A stretch of 25,044 nt of DNA from an uncultured Eubacteriales bacterium (GTDB lineage Bacteria > Bacillota > Clostridia > Oscillospirales > Oscillospiraceae), in assembly GCA_900556935.1 (NCBI GenBank), contig USQL01000027.1, positions 1 through 25,044 on the forward strand, written 5' to 3'. This document shows, piece after piece, positions 8,074 through 14,455 of this stretch (within the stretch, counting starts at the first letter, position 1; each line of letters starts with the position of its first letter). The position numbers were made by a program, and so were the translations under genes. Below the pieces are notes generated by a model. The model was not told where the DNA came from and searched no databases. It worked only from the letters and a program-made list of their open reading frames with translations.

Positions 8074-8151
8074 TCAAATTTCTGGGAGCCTTTGCAAAAC
8101 GGCATATCGTCGTTTTCTTAATAATTTGTTTTTTCTTTTTGTTGACTTGTG

Positions 8152-8160
8152 TGTTATACT
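8152..8160 (+). promoter_or_regulatory. Extended -10 promoter candidate for the ClpE-like gene
   Basis: TGTTATACT, i.e. TG-n-TATACT, forms an extended -10 element about 90 bp before the start codon. No good -35 lies 17 bp upstream (the region is a T-rich tract). The TTGACT at 8142-8147 is only 7 bp from the -10 and cannot serve as its -35. The predicted transcript starts near 8167 and includes the hairpin at 8206-8236. Confidence 0.5.
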
Positions 8161-8205
8161 GGAAGCAAATAAGCGAGCAATGGGCCATCTGCGCTTTGCA
8201 GGCGG

Positions 8206-8238
8206 CCTTTTGCGGCGGCAGAAATGCCGCAAAAGGAG
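8206..8238 (+). promoter_or_regulatory. Hairpin sequestering the ribosome binding site of the ClpE-like gene
   Basis: CCTTTTGCGGC (8206-8216) is perfectly complementary to GCCGCAAAAGG (8226-8236), and the right arm contains most of the AAAGGAG ribosome binding site (8232-8238) of the gene starting at 8249. A competing hairpin is possible: GCGGCA (8215-8220) with TGCCGC (8225-8230) closing a GAAA tetraloop, which would leave AAAAGGAG free. The pairing of a U-run with the Shine-Dalgarno A/G bases recalls FourU-type RNA thermometers; control of translation by heat or another signal is inference. Confidence 0.55.
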
Positions 8239-8248
8239 TGAAAAGGCT

Positions 8249-10531
8249 ATGCAGCCAAAAATGTGTTCCAAATGTAAGAAAAATGTGGCCGTTATTTTCA
8301 TCAGCAAGGTGGAAAACGGCGTGACTATGAACGAGGGCTACTGCATCAAGTGCGCCAGAACTCTGGGAATCCCCCAGATTGACCAGGCGGTGAAGCAGAT
8401 GGGCATTTCCGACGAGGACCTGGACATGATCTCCGACGAGATGAGCAGCATGTTCGGCCAGCGGGACGACTCGGAAGGGGAGGATGACGAGGTAGACAGC
8501 CAGACCGCCACCTTCCCCCTGATGAACCAGCTGTTCGGGAACCTTCCCCAGATGCAGCGTCAGCCGGAAAAAAACGAAAATTCCGGAAAGGAACCCAAAA
8601 AAGAAAAGAAAAGCAAGCATAAGTTCCTGGATAACTATTGCATGGACCTGACAGCCCGGGCCAGGGCCGGGGAGCTGGACAAGGTGATTGGCCGAGATGT
8701 GGAGACCGAACGGGTGATTCAGATTCTCAACCGCCGCCAGAAGAACAACCCCTGCCTGGTGGGCGAGCCCGGCGTGGGCAAAACCGCCATTGCCGAGGGC
8801 CTGGCCCAGCGCATTGCCACGGGGGATGTGCCCTATAAGCTGCGGGACAAGGAGGTCTTTCTGCTGGATCTCACCGCCTTAGTGGCGGGCACCCAGTTCC
8901 GGGGCCAGTTTGAAAGCCGTATGAAGAGCCTGATTTCGGAAATTAAGGCCTGCGGCAATATTATCCTGGTCATCGACGAGGTTCACAACCTGGTGGGTGC
9001 CGGGGATGCCGAGGGCAGCATGAACGCCGCCAATATCCTAAAGCCTCCGCTGTCCAGAGGAGAAATTCAGGTCATCGGCGCGACTACCTTTCACGAGTAC
9101 CGGAAGTATATCGAAAAGGATGCCGCCCTGGAACGCCGGTTCCAGCCGGTTTCCGTTGCGGAACCCACTATCGAGGAGGCCTGCCAGATTTTGCAGGGTA
9201 TCTCCAAGACCTATGCCCAGTTCCATGGGGTGTCTATTTCCCCGGAAATTGCCCGGCAGTGCGTGGTTCTTTCGGAGCGCTATATTACGGACCGGTTTTT
9301 ACCCGATAAGGCCATTGACCTTTTGGACGAGGCCTGTTCTGATGTGAACCTGCGCAGCAAGGAGATTTCCAAGCTGGCAGAGCTGAAAAAGGAGCGGGAC
9401 GACTACGAGCTGGAGCTCAAGATGCTCAATGATGATGCGGAGAATACGGATTTTGAGCGCCTTGCCACTATCCGCAGCCGTTTGTGCCAGCTGGCGGCGG
9501 ACATCGAGGCACTGGATAAGGTTCCGGCCCCCGCGGTAACCATGGACAATCTGGCCCGGATTATTGAGCTCTGGACCAAAATCCCCGCCTCCAAAATCAA
9601 GGCCCAGGAGTATCAGCAGCTCAAGTCCATGGATGAGCGCCTGAAATCCCATATTGTGGGCCAGGACCATGCCATTGAAGCCGTGACCCGGGCCATCCGG
9701 CGGAACCGGGTGGGCATCTCCCCCAAGCGCCGCCCGGTGTCGTTTATCTTTGTGGGTCCCACGGGCGTGGGCAAAACCGAGCTTGTCAAGTGCCTGGCAA
9801 ACGATATGTTCGACAGTGTGGATGCCCTTGTAAGACTGGATATGTCCGAGTATATGGAGAAGCACACGGTTTCCAAGCTCATCGGTTCGCCTCCCGGCTA
9901 CGTGGGCTATGATGAGGCGGGGCAGCTGACGGAGACCATCCGCCGCAAGCCCTACAGCGTGGTGCTGTTTGACGAAATCGAAAAGGCCCATCCGGATGTG
10001 ATGAACATTCTTTTGCAGGTGCTGGATGACGGACGGATTACCGATGCCCAGGGCCGGGTGGTGAACTTTGAAAACACCGTCATTGTTATGACCTCCAACG
10101 CGGGCTCCGAAGGCGGTGTCGGCGGCATGGGCTTTGGCCGTACCGATCAGGACCAGGTGAAGGAGAAGACCATGAAGGCCCTGCAGAGCTTCCTGCGGCC
10201 CGAATTTTTGAACCGGGTGGACGAAATCATCACCTTTAACCACCTGACGAAGGAGGACTTCCAGAAGATTGCGGACATTATGCTCCGGGAGCTGCGGCAG
10301 AGCCTGGAAGCCAGGGAGCTGAGCTTTACCTGGACCGACGAGGTGAGAAGCCATTTGGTGGACAAGGCTTTCTCCGTGACCTACGGTGCCCGGAATCTCC
10401 GCCGGACCATCCAGAAGGAGCTGGAGGACCCCATCAGCGAGGCTGTGATTGACAGCTTCGAGCGCCCCATCACCGACATTACCGCCCGGGTGGAGAACGG
10501 CGAAATCAAGCTGGACATCCAGGAGGCGTAA
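8249..10531 (+). CDS. ClpE-like ATP-dependent protease unfoldase (double AAA+, N-terminal zinc finger)
   Basis: Hsp100 unfoldase that feeds unfolded substrates to the ClpP protease; cytoplasmic. It has 760 residues from ATG 8249. It lacks the usual ClpA/ClpC N-terminal repeat domain and begins with a zinc-finger-like segment, cysteines C6-x2-C9 and C32-x2-C35, as in ClpE and McsA, followed by a charged linker (about 60-130). AAA+ module 1 has Walker A GEPGVGKTA at about 172-180 and Walker B ILVIDEVHN at about 240. A coiled-coil middle segment LAELKKERDDYELELK lies near 373-388. Module 2 has Walker A GPTGVGKTE at about 502-510 and Walker B VVLFDEIEKA at about 571-580. MGFG at about 627 occupies the position of the ClpP-docking [LI]GF loop. 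The frame is open upstream to about 8045, but AAAGGAG 10 nt before ATG 8249 and homology set the start. ClpC is the alternative name. Confidence 0.92.
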   Translation: MQPKMCSKCKKNVAVIFISKVENGVTMNEGYCIKCARTLGIPQIDQAVKQMGISDEDLDMISDEMSSMFGQRDDSEGEDDEVDSQTATFPLMNQLFGNLPQMQRQPEKNENSGKEPKKEKKSKHKFLDNYCMDLTARARAGELDKVIGRDVETERVIQILNRRQKNNPCLVGEPGVGKTAIAEGLAQRIATGDVPYKLRDKEVFLLDLTALVAGTQFRGQFESRMKSLISEIKACGNIILVIDEVHNLVGAGDAEGSMNAANILKPPLSRGEIQVIGATTFHEYRKYIEKDAALERRFQPVSVAEPTIEEACQILQGISKTYAQFHGVSISPEIARQCVVLSERYITDRFLPDKAIDLLDEACSDVNLRSKEISKLAELKKERDDYELELKMLNDDAENTDFERLATIRSRLCQLAADIEALDKVPAPAVTMDNLARIIELWTKIPASKIKAQEYQQLKSMDERLKSHIVGQDHAIEAVTRAIRRNRVGISPKRRPVSFIFVGPTGVGKTELVKCLANDMFDSVDALVRLDMSEYMEKHTVSKLIGSPPGYVGYDEAGQLTETIRRKPYSVVLFDEIEKAHPDVMNILLQVLDDGRITDAQGRVVNFENTVIVMTSNAGSEGGVGGMGFGRTDQDQVKEKTMKALQSFLRPEFLNRVDEIITFNHLTKEDFQKIADIMLRELRQSLEARELSFTWTDEVRSHLVDKAFSVTYGARNLRRTIQKELEDPISEAVIDSFERPITDITARVENGEIKLDIQEA

Positions 10532-10567
10532 GCACCCGAATCCCCTTGATAGCGACAGGCTGAAAAC

Positions 10568-10600
10568 GGGAGCACCGCGAAAAACGGCGCTCCCATTTTT
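10568..10600. terminator. Bidirectional terminator between the ClpE-like and YtxH-like genes
   Basis: GGGAGCACCG (10568-10577) pairs with CGGCGCTCCC (10585-10594) with one mismatch, followed by ATTTTT on the plus strand. On the minus strand the stem is followed by a GTTTTC tract. It separates two convergent genes and can serve both. Confidence 0.8.
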
Positions 10601-10601
10601 G

Positions 10602-10781
10602 CTACAGGTCCTCAAATTTGTCCGACAGTGTGTCCGACATTTTCCAGGCGATATCCTCCATTTTGTCCGCGGCCTTGGCGGCCAGCTTCCTGGTGGGGTT
10701 CGAGCGGGGCATCATCAGCACCGCAACCATTCCGGCAGCCGCCCCCAGTCCCGCGGAGATGGCCAATCCTTTTACGTCCAT
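10602..10781 (-). CDS. Small YtxH-like membrane protein, 59 residues
   Basis: Short gene on the minus strand: ATG at 10779-10781, TAG at 10602-10604. The AAGGAGG ribosome binding site (complement of 10791-10797) is 9 nt upstream, strong support for a gene this short. The protein begins MDVKGLAISAGLGAAAGMVAVLM, a Gly/Ala-rich single transmembrane segment, followed by a basic stretch PRSNPTRKLAAKAADK and an amphipathic charged tail ending KFEDL. This layout is like the YtxH/gas-vesicle-like general stress proteins of Firmicutes: an N-terminal Gly-rich helix and a soluble coiled tail. Function is unknown. It is convergent with the ClpE-like gene and divergent from the OMPDC-like gene. I saw no convincing promoter. 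Confidence 0.75.
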   Translation of the reverse strand: MDVKGLAISAGLGAAAGMVAVLMMPRSNPTRKLAAKAADKMEDIAWKMSDTLSDKFEDL

Positions 10782-10888
10782 GTTCGTTGCCCTCCTTCCT
10801 TTGCTGTCTGCAGGGCTAGTATGCCCGGAAAAAGCGTGTCCAAACCGGAAGCTTTTTGCGCTTCGGGCTTTCTTTCCTGGGAAAAATG

Positions 10889-10897
10889 TGGTATACT
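10889..10897 (+). promoter_or_regulatory. Extended -10 promoter candidate for the OMPDC-like gene
   Basis: TGGTATACT forms a TG-n-TATACT extended -10 element about 32 bp before the start codon at 10929, with no recognisable -35. The pattern repeats the one in front of the ClpE-like gene. Confidence 0.5.
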
Positions 10898-10928
10898 GGG
10901 AAAAAAGAGAGCCTGGGAGGATAGGGGT

Positions 10929-11795
10929 ATGTCAGTGGACGCATTGCAGGAGAAAATTCGGAAACGGAAATGCGCGCTTATTGTGGATTTGACGATTTTG
11001 CCCGGGGCCCTGCCGCCGGAATACGCAGGAGAGCCGTTTTTGGAAGGGTATCGGTGCTATGCCCTGGCGCTGCTGAAGGGCCTTAAGGGGCTTGTCCCTG
11101 GGATTCGGCTGCGCATGAGCGCTTTTTCCCTTCTGGGCGGGGCGGGAATTCCGCTCCTTTTTGAGCTTGCCAAGGAGGCCTCTGAGCTGGGCTTTTATGT
11201 ACTCGTCGAGGCACCGCTGCTGTCCGGACGGGAGCTATCCGAGTTTGCGGCCCAGACCCTTTTGGGGGAAGGCAGCGTTTATCACTGCGATGGGGTCCAG
11301 ATTCCCTTTTATGCCGGCAGCGACGTGCTGACTCCGTTCCTGCCTTACTGCGAGAAGGAGAAAAAGGACGTTTTCGTCTGCGCCAGAACCCCCAACCGTT
11401 CCGCCCCGGAGCTGCAGGACCTGCTTACCGGGACCCGGCTGGTGCATGTGGCGGCGGCGGACCGGGTCAGCCGGTATGCTGCGGGGCTCCAGGGCAAATA
11501 CGGCTATTCCCGGGTGGCGATTCTGGCCTCCGCCGGGGCACCGGACAGTCTGAAAAATCTGAGAGCCAAATACCCGGGGCTGTTCCTGCTGGCAGATGGA
11601 CTGGATTATCCCAGCGCCAACCTTAAAAATGTCTCCCTGGCCTTTGACAAGCTGGGAAGGGGCGCAGCCTACTGCGCCGGAGAAATGGTAACCCTTGCCT
11701 GGCACCGGGGAGAGAACCCGGACCCCGTTGCGGCGGCGGCAGCCGAGGTAGAGCGCCAGAAGAAGGGCCTGCAGCGGTATCTGACATTCCTGTAA
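10929..11795 (+). CDS. Diverged orotidine-5'-phosphate decarboxylase homologue, probable pseudoenzyme
   Basis: A 288-residue protein with the fold signature of type-2 OMP decarboxylase (PyrF). By eye, MSVDALQEKIRKRK, the segment CDGVQIPFYAGSDVLTPFLPYCEKEKKDVFVCARTPNRSAPELQDL and the late SLKNLRAKYPGLFLLADG line up with the corresponding PyrF stretches. The active site does not: the DxKxxD region (DAKRGDI in PyrF) reads EAPLLSGRE, the N-terminal GLDP reads DLTI, the phosphate-binding PGxGAQGG reads ADGLDYPSA, and the final catalytic Arg region reads CAGEM. Decarboxylase activity is therefore unlikely and its role is unknown. ATG 10929 is preceded by GGGAGGATAGGGG; the frame is open further upstream but nothing there resembles the family. 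It is monocistronic, ending in a strong terminator, with no other pyrimidine gene nearby. Confidence 0.7.
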   Translation: MSVDALQEKIRKRKCALIVDLTILPGALPPEYAGEPFLEGYRCYALALLKGLKGLVPGIRLRMSAFSLLGGAGIPLLFELAKEASELGFYVLVEAPLLSGRELSEFAAQTLLGEGSVYHCDGVQIPFYAGSDVLTPFLPYCEKEKKDVFVCARTPNRSAPELQDLLTGTRLVHVAAADRVSRYAAGLQGKYGYSRVAILASAGAPDSLKNLRAKYPGLFLLADGLDYPSANLKNVSLAFDKLGRGAAYCAGEMVTLAWHRGENPDPVAAAAAEVERQKKGLQRYLTFL

Positions 11796-11797
11796 TC

Positions 11798-11835
11798 AAA
11801 AATTGGGGCCGCGGTGGTGCAGCCCCAATTTTTTT
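11798..11835. terminator. Strong bidirectional terminator
   Basis: AAAAATTGGGGC (11798-11809) is perfectly complementary to GCCCCAATTTTT (11822-11833), with a 12-nt loop and a T-run through 11835. The A-run at the left gives the equivalent T-run on the minus strand. It separates convergent genes, and the minus-strand lipoprotein stop lies at its right edge. Confidence 0.85.
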
Positions 11836-12109
11836 AGCGGTTTGCGTTTGTCTCAGCTGTGGTGCCTGTTTCGCCGGGCGCGGTGGTCTCCCTGTTGGTG
11901 CCGTCTGTGGGCATAGTATCTAAGGGCCCGTTGCCGTTATCCATGGTTGGCTGGGTTTCCGGCTGAGTTGTGGGCACGGTGGTCGCCTGGGTGGTGGCGG
12001 GCGTGGTCGTAGGGGCTGTGGTGACGGCAGGGGTGTTTCCGCCCCGGCAGGCTGTCAGAACCACCAGCAGACAAGCCAGCAAAAATAGCATTCCAATTCG
12101 CTTTTTCAT
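11834..12109 (-). CDS. Small Thr-rich lipoprotein
   Basis: A 91-residue secreted lipoprotein. The signal sequence MKKRIGMLFLLACLLVVLTAC ends in a lipobox LTAC (Cys about residue 21), predicting attachment to the outer face of the cytoplasmic membrane. The rest is low complexity, rich in Thr, Pro, Gln and Gly, with TTAPTTTP-type runs and no recognisable domain, resembling a linker or a surface-exposed spacer. GGAGGAG is placed just upstream of the ATG (complement of about 12117-12123). It is divergent from the ferredoxin gene. The same kind of Thr-rich spacer occurs in the LCP protein encoded at 12764. Function unknown. Confidence 0.85.
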   Translation of the reverse strand: MKKRIGMLFLLACLLVVLTACRGGNTPAVTTAPTTTPATTQATTVPTTQPETQPTMDNGNGPLDTMPTDGTNRETTAPGETGTTAETNANR

Positions 12110-12166
12110 AATGAATCTCCTCCAAATCTTCTTGATTCAGGGGTATTATTGCCATAAAAACTTGTT

Positions 12167-12249
12167 TTACGCAGGGAAAAACCGAAATGTAAAAAGATTT
12201 TTTTATGGTTGCTATTTTTGACGATTGATTGTATAATAGCTCTGCGTAA
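12167..12249. repeat. Inverted pair of TTACGCAG elements flanking the ferredoxin promoter
   Basis: TTACGCAG (12167-12174) is complementary to CTGCGTAA (12242-12249); matching continues loosely outward (TTGTTTTACGCAG versus CTGCGTAACAA). The right copy lies immediately downstream of the -10 box at 12232-12237, about where transcription would start. The arms are 67 bp apart, so a DNA-looping operator pair is more plausible than an RNA hairpin. Weak evidence on its own. Confidence 0.3.
12209..12237 (+). promoter_or_regulatory. Sigma-A type promoter of the ferredoxin gene
   Basis: -35 TTGCTA (12209-12214), 17-bp spacer, -10 TATAAT (12232-12237). The -10 is consensus and the -35 matches four of six bases. 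The start codon lies 38 bp downstream of the -10 with AGGGGAG as ribosome binding site. Confidence 0.7.
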
Positions 12250-12275
12250 CAAAAAAATAAAAGGGGAGTACCGCA

Positions 12276-12662
12276 ATGAAAAAATTAACCGTCAAGAAGG
12301 ACGTGCCCTGCATGGCATGTCTTGCCTGTGTTCAGGCCTGCTCCAATGCCTTCTATAAGGAGTTCAACGAGGACTACAGCTGCATCCGCATTGTTGCCAA
12401 GGCAGACGGGGCCAAGCCCAATGTCTGCATCCAGTGCGGCAAGTGCATGAAGGCCTGCGAGCACGAGGCCATTACCCAGAATCCCAAGACCGGCGTTTAC
12501 ATGATCAATAAGAAGAACTGTGTCGGCTGCGGCAAGTGCGTCGAGGCCTGCCCCATGAAGGTCATGGTTCTGAAGCCCGAGAATCCTGCTTCCAAGTGCA
12601 TCGCCTGCGGCATCTGCGCCAAGGCCTGCCCCATGGGGATTCTGGAAGTCGTCGAAAAGTAA
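12276..12662 (+). CDS. Ferredoxin-like protein with four [4Fe-4S] motifs
   Basis: A 128-residue soluble electron-transfer protein. Four consecutive CxxCxxCxxxC motifs are present: CMACLACVQAC, CIQCGKCMKAC, CVGCGKCVEAC and CIACGICAKAC, 16 cysteines in all, enough for four [4Fe-4S] clusters. This is the layout of HycB/CooF/DMSO-reductase-B-like polyferredoxin subunits rather than the usual two-cluster ferredoxin. Only the last two motifs have Pro after the fourth Cys. It starts at ATG 12276 after AGGGGAG. It stands alone, with its own promoter and a terminator downstream, so no redox partner is indicated by context. Confidence 0.92.
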   Translation: MKKLTVKKDVPCMACLACVQACSNAFYKEFNEDYSCIRIVAKADGAKPNVCIQCGKCMKACEHEAITQNPKTGVYMINKKNCVGCGKCVEACPMKVMVLKPENPASKCIACGICAKACPMGILEVVEK

Positions 12663-12675
12663 TTTTTTTGCAGCG

Positions 12676-12712
12676 ATTGGGCGGCCGTCTCGGCGGCGGC
12701 CCAATTGTTGTC
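12676..12712 (+). terminator. Probable terminator after the ferredoxin gene
   Basis: ATTGGGCGGCCG (12676-12687) pairs with the segment ending GGCCCAAT (right arm to 12705) with one mismatch in a very GC-rich stem. The following TGTTGTCT is only weakly T-rich. An unpaired run of seven T lies right after the stop codon, upstream of the stem. Confidence 0.6.
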
Positions 12713-12763
12713 TAAGCGGTGAATGCTCCCCAAGTGCGATTCATCTGATTTTGGAGGAAAACA

Positions 12764-13894
12764 ATGAGTAAAGGCGGACATTTTTTAGCACAGAAGCCCG
12801 AGAAGAAAACAAAGCCCTGGGTGGTTGTGGTGGCGGTGATTCTGGCCGTGGTGATTTTAATCGGCGCTCTCGGCACCTGGTTCGTTGTTTCGAAAATGAA
12901 TAAGATTCAGCGGGCGGAAAAGGGAGACAATCAGCTCTCCGCGGACGACCTGAACGGAATGCTGGTGGAGGACGATACCGCCACAGAGGCAACCACGGCT
13001 CCTACGGAGACAACCGTCCCCAAGGAGACCAGCCCGGACTATGGCAAGACCGGCAAGGTGATCAATGTACTGCTCGTCGGACAGGACGCCCGGGAGGGCG
13101 AGGAGAGCAAGAACGCCGATACCATGCTTCTGGTGACGGTCAACAAAGAGACCAAGAAAATCAATATGACCTCCTTCCAGCGGGATACGCTGGTCTATAT
13201 TCCCACAGTTTACGACACCAACGGAACCCCGCACAGCGGCCGGACCAAGATGACCCTGGCCTATGCCCTGGGCTATAAGTGGGGCGGCGACCTGGGTGCC
13301 ATGGAGATCATCGACAAGGTCATCGAGCGGAACTTCGGTGCCATTGTGGATAAGAACATCGAGGTCAATATGGAGGCCTTTGATGCCTGTATCAATGCCC
13401 TCCACGGTGTGGACATTGAGCTGAACGCGGACGAGGTGAAGTACCTCAACGACTACTTCAAGGATTATCCGGAGCGTGTCTACAAGGAAGGTGTCAACAA
13501 GCTGGACGGCTGGGCCGCCGAGATGTACGCCCGGACCCGCCACTCCACCAACGCCGACAACGACTTCAACCGTACCAACCGCCAGAGGGCGGTGGTGGCC
13601 GCGGTTCTGGAGAAGGTCAAGTCCATGAGCCTGCTGGAAATCAACAGTCTGATTGATGAGCTTCTGCCCATGGTCCTGACGGACATGACCAATACCGACA
13701 TGACGACCTATGTCGCGGAGCTTCTGCCCCTCCTGCCGGAGATGACCCTGGAGTCCCTGCAGTGTCCCAACGCGGATATGGATATGTATGGCAAGACCAT
13801 CGACCTGTTTGGAGACGGCCAGGAACACGCCGTGCTGTACTTCGATGAAGCCAAGGCAAAGTCCATTGTAACGGCCATTACGGAAGCCGACTGA
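12764..13894 (+). CDS. LytR-CpsA-Psr (LCP) family cell-wall glycopolymer ligase
   Basis: Membrane-anchored enzyme of the LCP family, which transfers undecaprenyl-linked glycopolymers (teichoic acids, capsule) to peptidoglycan; the catalytic domain lies outside the cell. It has 376 residues: a short basic cytoplasmic start, a transmembrane helix at about 19-42, a Thr-rich spacer (ATEATTAPTETTVPKET, about 72-88), then the LCP domain from about 96. Conserved parts are VLLVGQDAREG, the DTMLLVTVNKETKKI strand, SFQRDTLVYIP with the catalytic Arg-Asp, and YARTRHSTNADNDFNRTNRQR with the arginines and Asp that bind the lipid pyrophosphate. The ATG at 12764 follows TTGGAGGAAAACA. A long structured terminator follows. 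Confidence 0.94.
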   Translation: MSKGGHFLAQKPEKKTKPWVVVVAVILAVVILIGALGTWFVVSKMNKIQRAEKGDNQLSADDLNGMLVEDDTATEATTAPTETTVPKETSPDYGKTGKVINVLLVGQDAREGEESKNADTMLLVTVNKETKKINMTSFQRDTLVYIPTVYDTNGTPHSGRTKMTLAYALGYKWGGDLGAMEIIDKVIERNFGAIVDKNIEVNMEAFDACINALHGVDIELNADEVKYLNDYFKDYPERVYKEGVNKLDGWAAEMYARTRHSTNADNDFNRTNRQRAVVAAVLEKVKSMSLLEINSLIDELLPMVLTDMTNTDMTTYVAELLPLLPEMTLESLQCPNADMDMYGKTIDLFGDGQEHAVLYFDEAKAKSIVTAITEAD

Positions 13895-13899
13895 TTTTC

Positions 13900-13965
13900 A
13901 AAGGGGCTACTGGAAAACAACCTGTCATTGCTTTCGGTGACACGCTTTTCTGGCAGCCCCTTTTT
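13900..13965 (+). terminator. Long branched terminator after the LCP gene
   Basis: AAAGGGGCT (13900-13908) pairs with AGCCCCTTT (13955-13963), followed by T. Inside, GAAAA (13913-13917) pairs with TTTTC (13946-13950), and TGTCA (13923-13927) with TGACA (13938-13942), giving a long stem with internal bulges. The next gene's ribosome binding site follows within 15 bp, so some read-through is possible. Confidence 0.7.
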
Positions 13966-13980
13966 GGAAAGGAAAAGGGT

Positions 13981-14358
13981 ATGAATAATCTATTGATGTA
14001 CAATATTCCCCCGGAGAAGTCCAGAAAAATTAAGGCAATCGCCTTGCAATTGGGCTTTCGAATCCGTGTGGTAAAGCCGGAGGAGTTTGGACAGAGCGTT
14101 GGCTGTCTTGCGGGCCTTCCGGAAACCCAGGTCCAGGGCGGGGGAGAGGCGTTTTCCGACGAAATGCTGGTGCTCTGCGGTGTAGAGGGTCCCGCCTTCC
14201 ACAGCTTTTTGGCCCAGCTTCGCGCCAAGAAGGCCCCGGTCACGCTGAAAGCGGTTCTCACGGAGCACAATGCCGCCTGGTCCTCCTCCAAGCTCCATGA
14301 AAATCTTACCCAGGAGCATGAGGCCATGCGCGCCTCCGGAAAAAGCGCCCACGCCTGA
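13981..14358 (+). CDS. DUF3783-like protein
   Basis: A 125-residue cytoplasmic protein of unknown function. The N-terminal half (NLLMYNIPPEKSRKIKAIALQLGFRIRVVKPEEFGQSVGCLAGL) and the strand DEMLVLCGVEGPAFHSFLAQLRAKKAPVTLKAVLTEHNAAWS resemble DUF3783 proteins found in Clostridia, with a small alpha/beta fold and a helical charged tail. Assignment is by recollection of the family pattern, not a search. ATG 13981 follows GGAAAGGAAAAGGG. It sits between the LCP gene and the sporulation operon and is separated from both by terminator-like hairpins, so no functional link is implied. Confidence 0.7.
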   Translation: MNNLLMYNIPPEKSRKIKAIALQLGFRIRVVKPEEFGQSVGCLAGLPETQVQGGGEAFSDEMLVLCGVEGPAFHSFLAQLRAKKAPVTLKAVLTEHNAAWSSSKLHENLTQEHEAMRASGKSAHA

Positions 14359-14372
14359 TAAAACGTACTTTC

Positions 14373-14406
14373 AAAGCGCCTTCCGTACCCAAACGGAGGG
14401 CGCTTT
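14373..14406 (+). terminator. 14-bp terminator upstream of spoIIIAA
   Basis: AAAGCGCCTTCCGT (14373-14386) pairs with ACGGAGGGCGCTTT (14393-14406) with a single T-G wobble and a 6-nt loop; the right arm ends in TTTT. It isolates the sporulation operon from the DUF3783 gene and also shows that the GGAGGG at 14395-14400 is part of a stem, not a free ribosome binding site. Confidence 0.85.
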
Positions 14407-14455
14407 TGCTATGCATGTCCCGCCGGGGGCGGGCATAGACTGCACAAAGGAGGCG

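Noticed and set aside
8072..8078. GGTCAAA heptad upstream of the ClpE-like gene, a half CtsR box
   Set aside because: CtsR binds two such heptads in tandem with 3-bp spacing; the second is absent, and this copy overlaps the terminator stem of the previous gene.
8142..8160. TTGACT followed by TATACT as a -35/-10 pair
   Set aside because: The spacing is only 7 bp, far below the 16-18 bp needed. The same applies to TTGACG/TATAAT at 12218-12237 (8 bp).
10873..10884. TTTCCTGGGAAA palindrome near the OMPDC-like promoter
   Set aside because: Five-bp arms are too short to claim an operator without a second copy or conservation.
12857..13828. Long minus-strand open frame opposite the LCP gene
   Set aside because: The plus-strand protein has all LCP hallmarks; the minus frame is His/Val/Gly-rich antisense with no ribosome binding site.
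14411..14441. Sigma-E promoter for the spoIIIA operon (CATAGACT at about 14434)
   Set aside because: The -10 resembles CATACA-type elements only loosely, and no matching -35 lies 14-15 bp upstream. Mother-cell control is expected from the family but not shown by this sequence.
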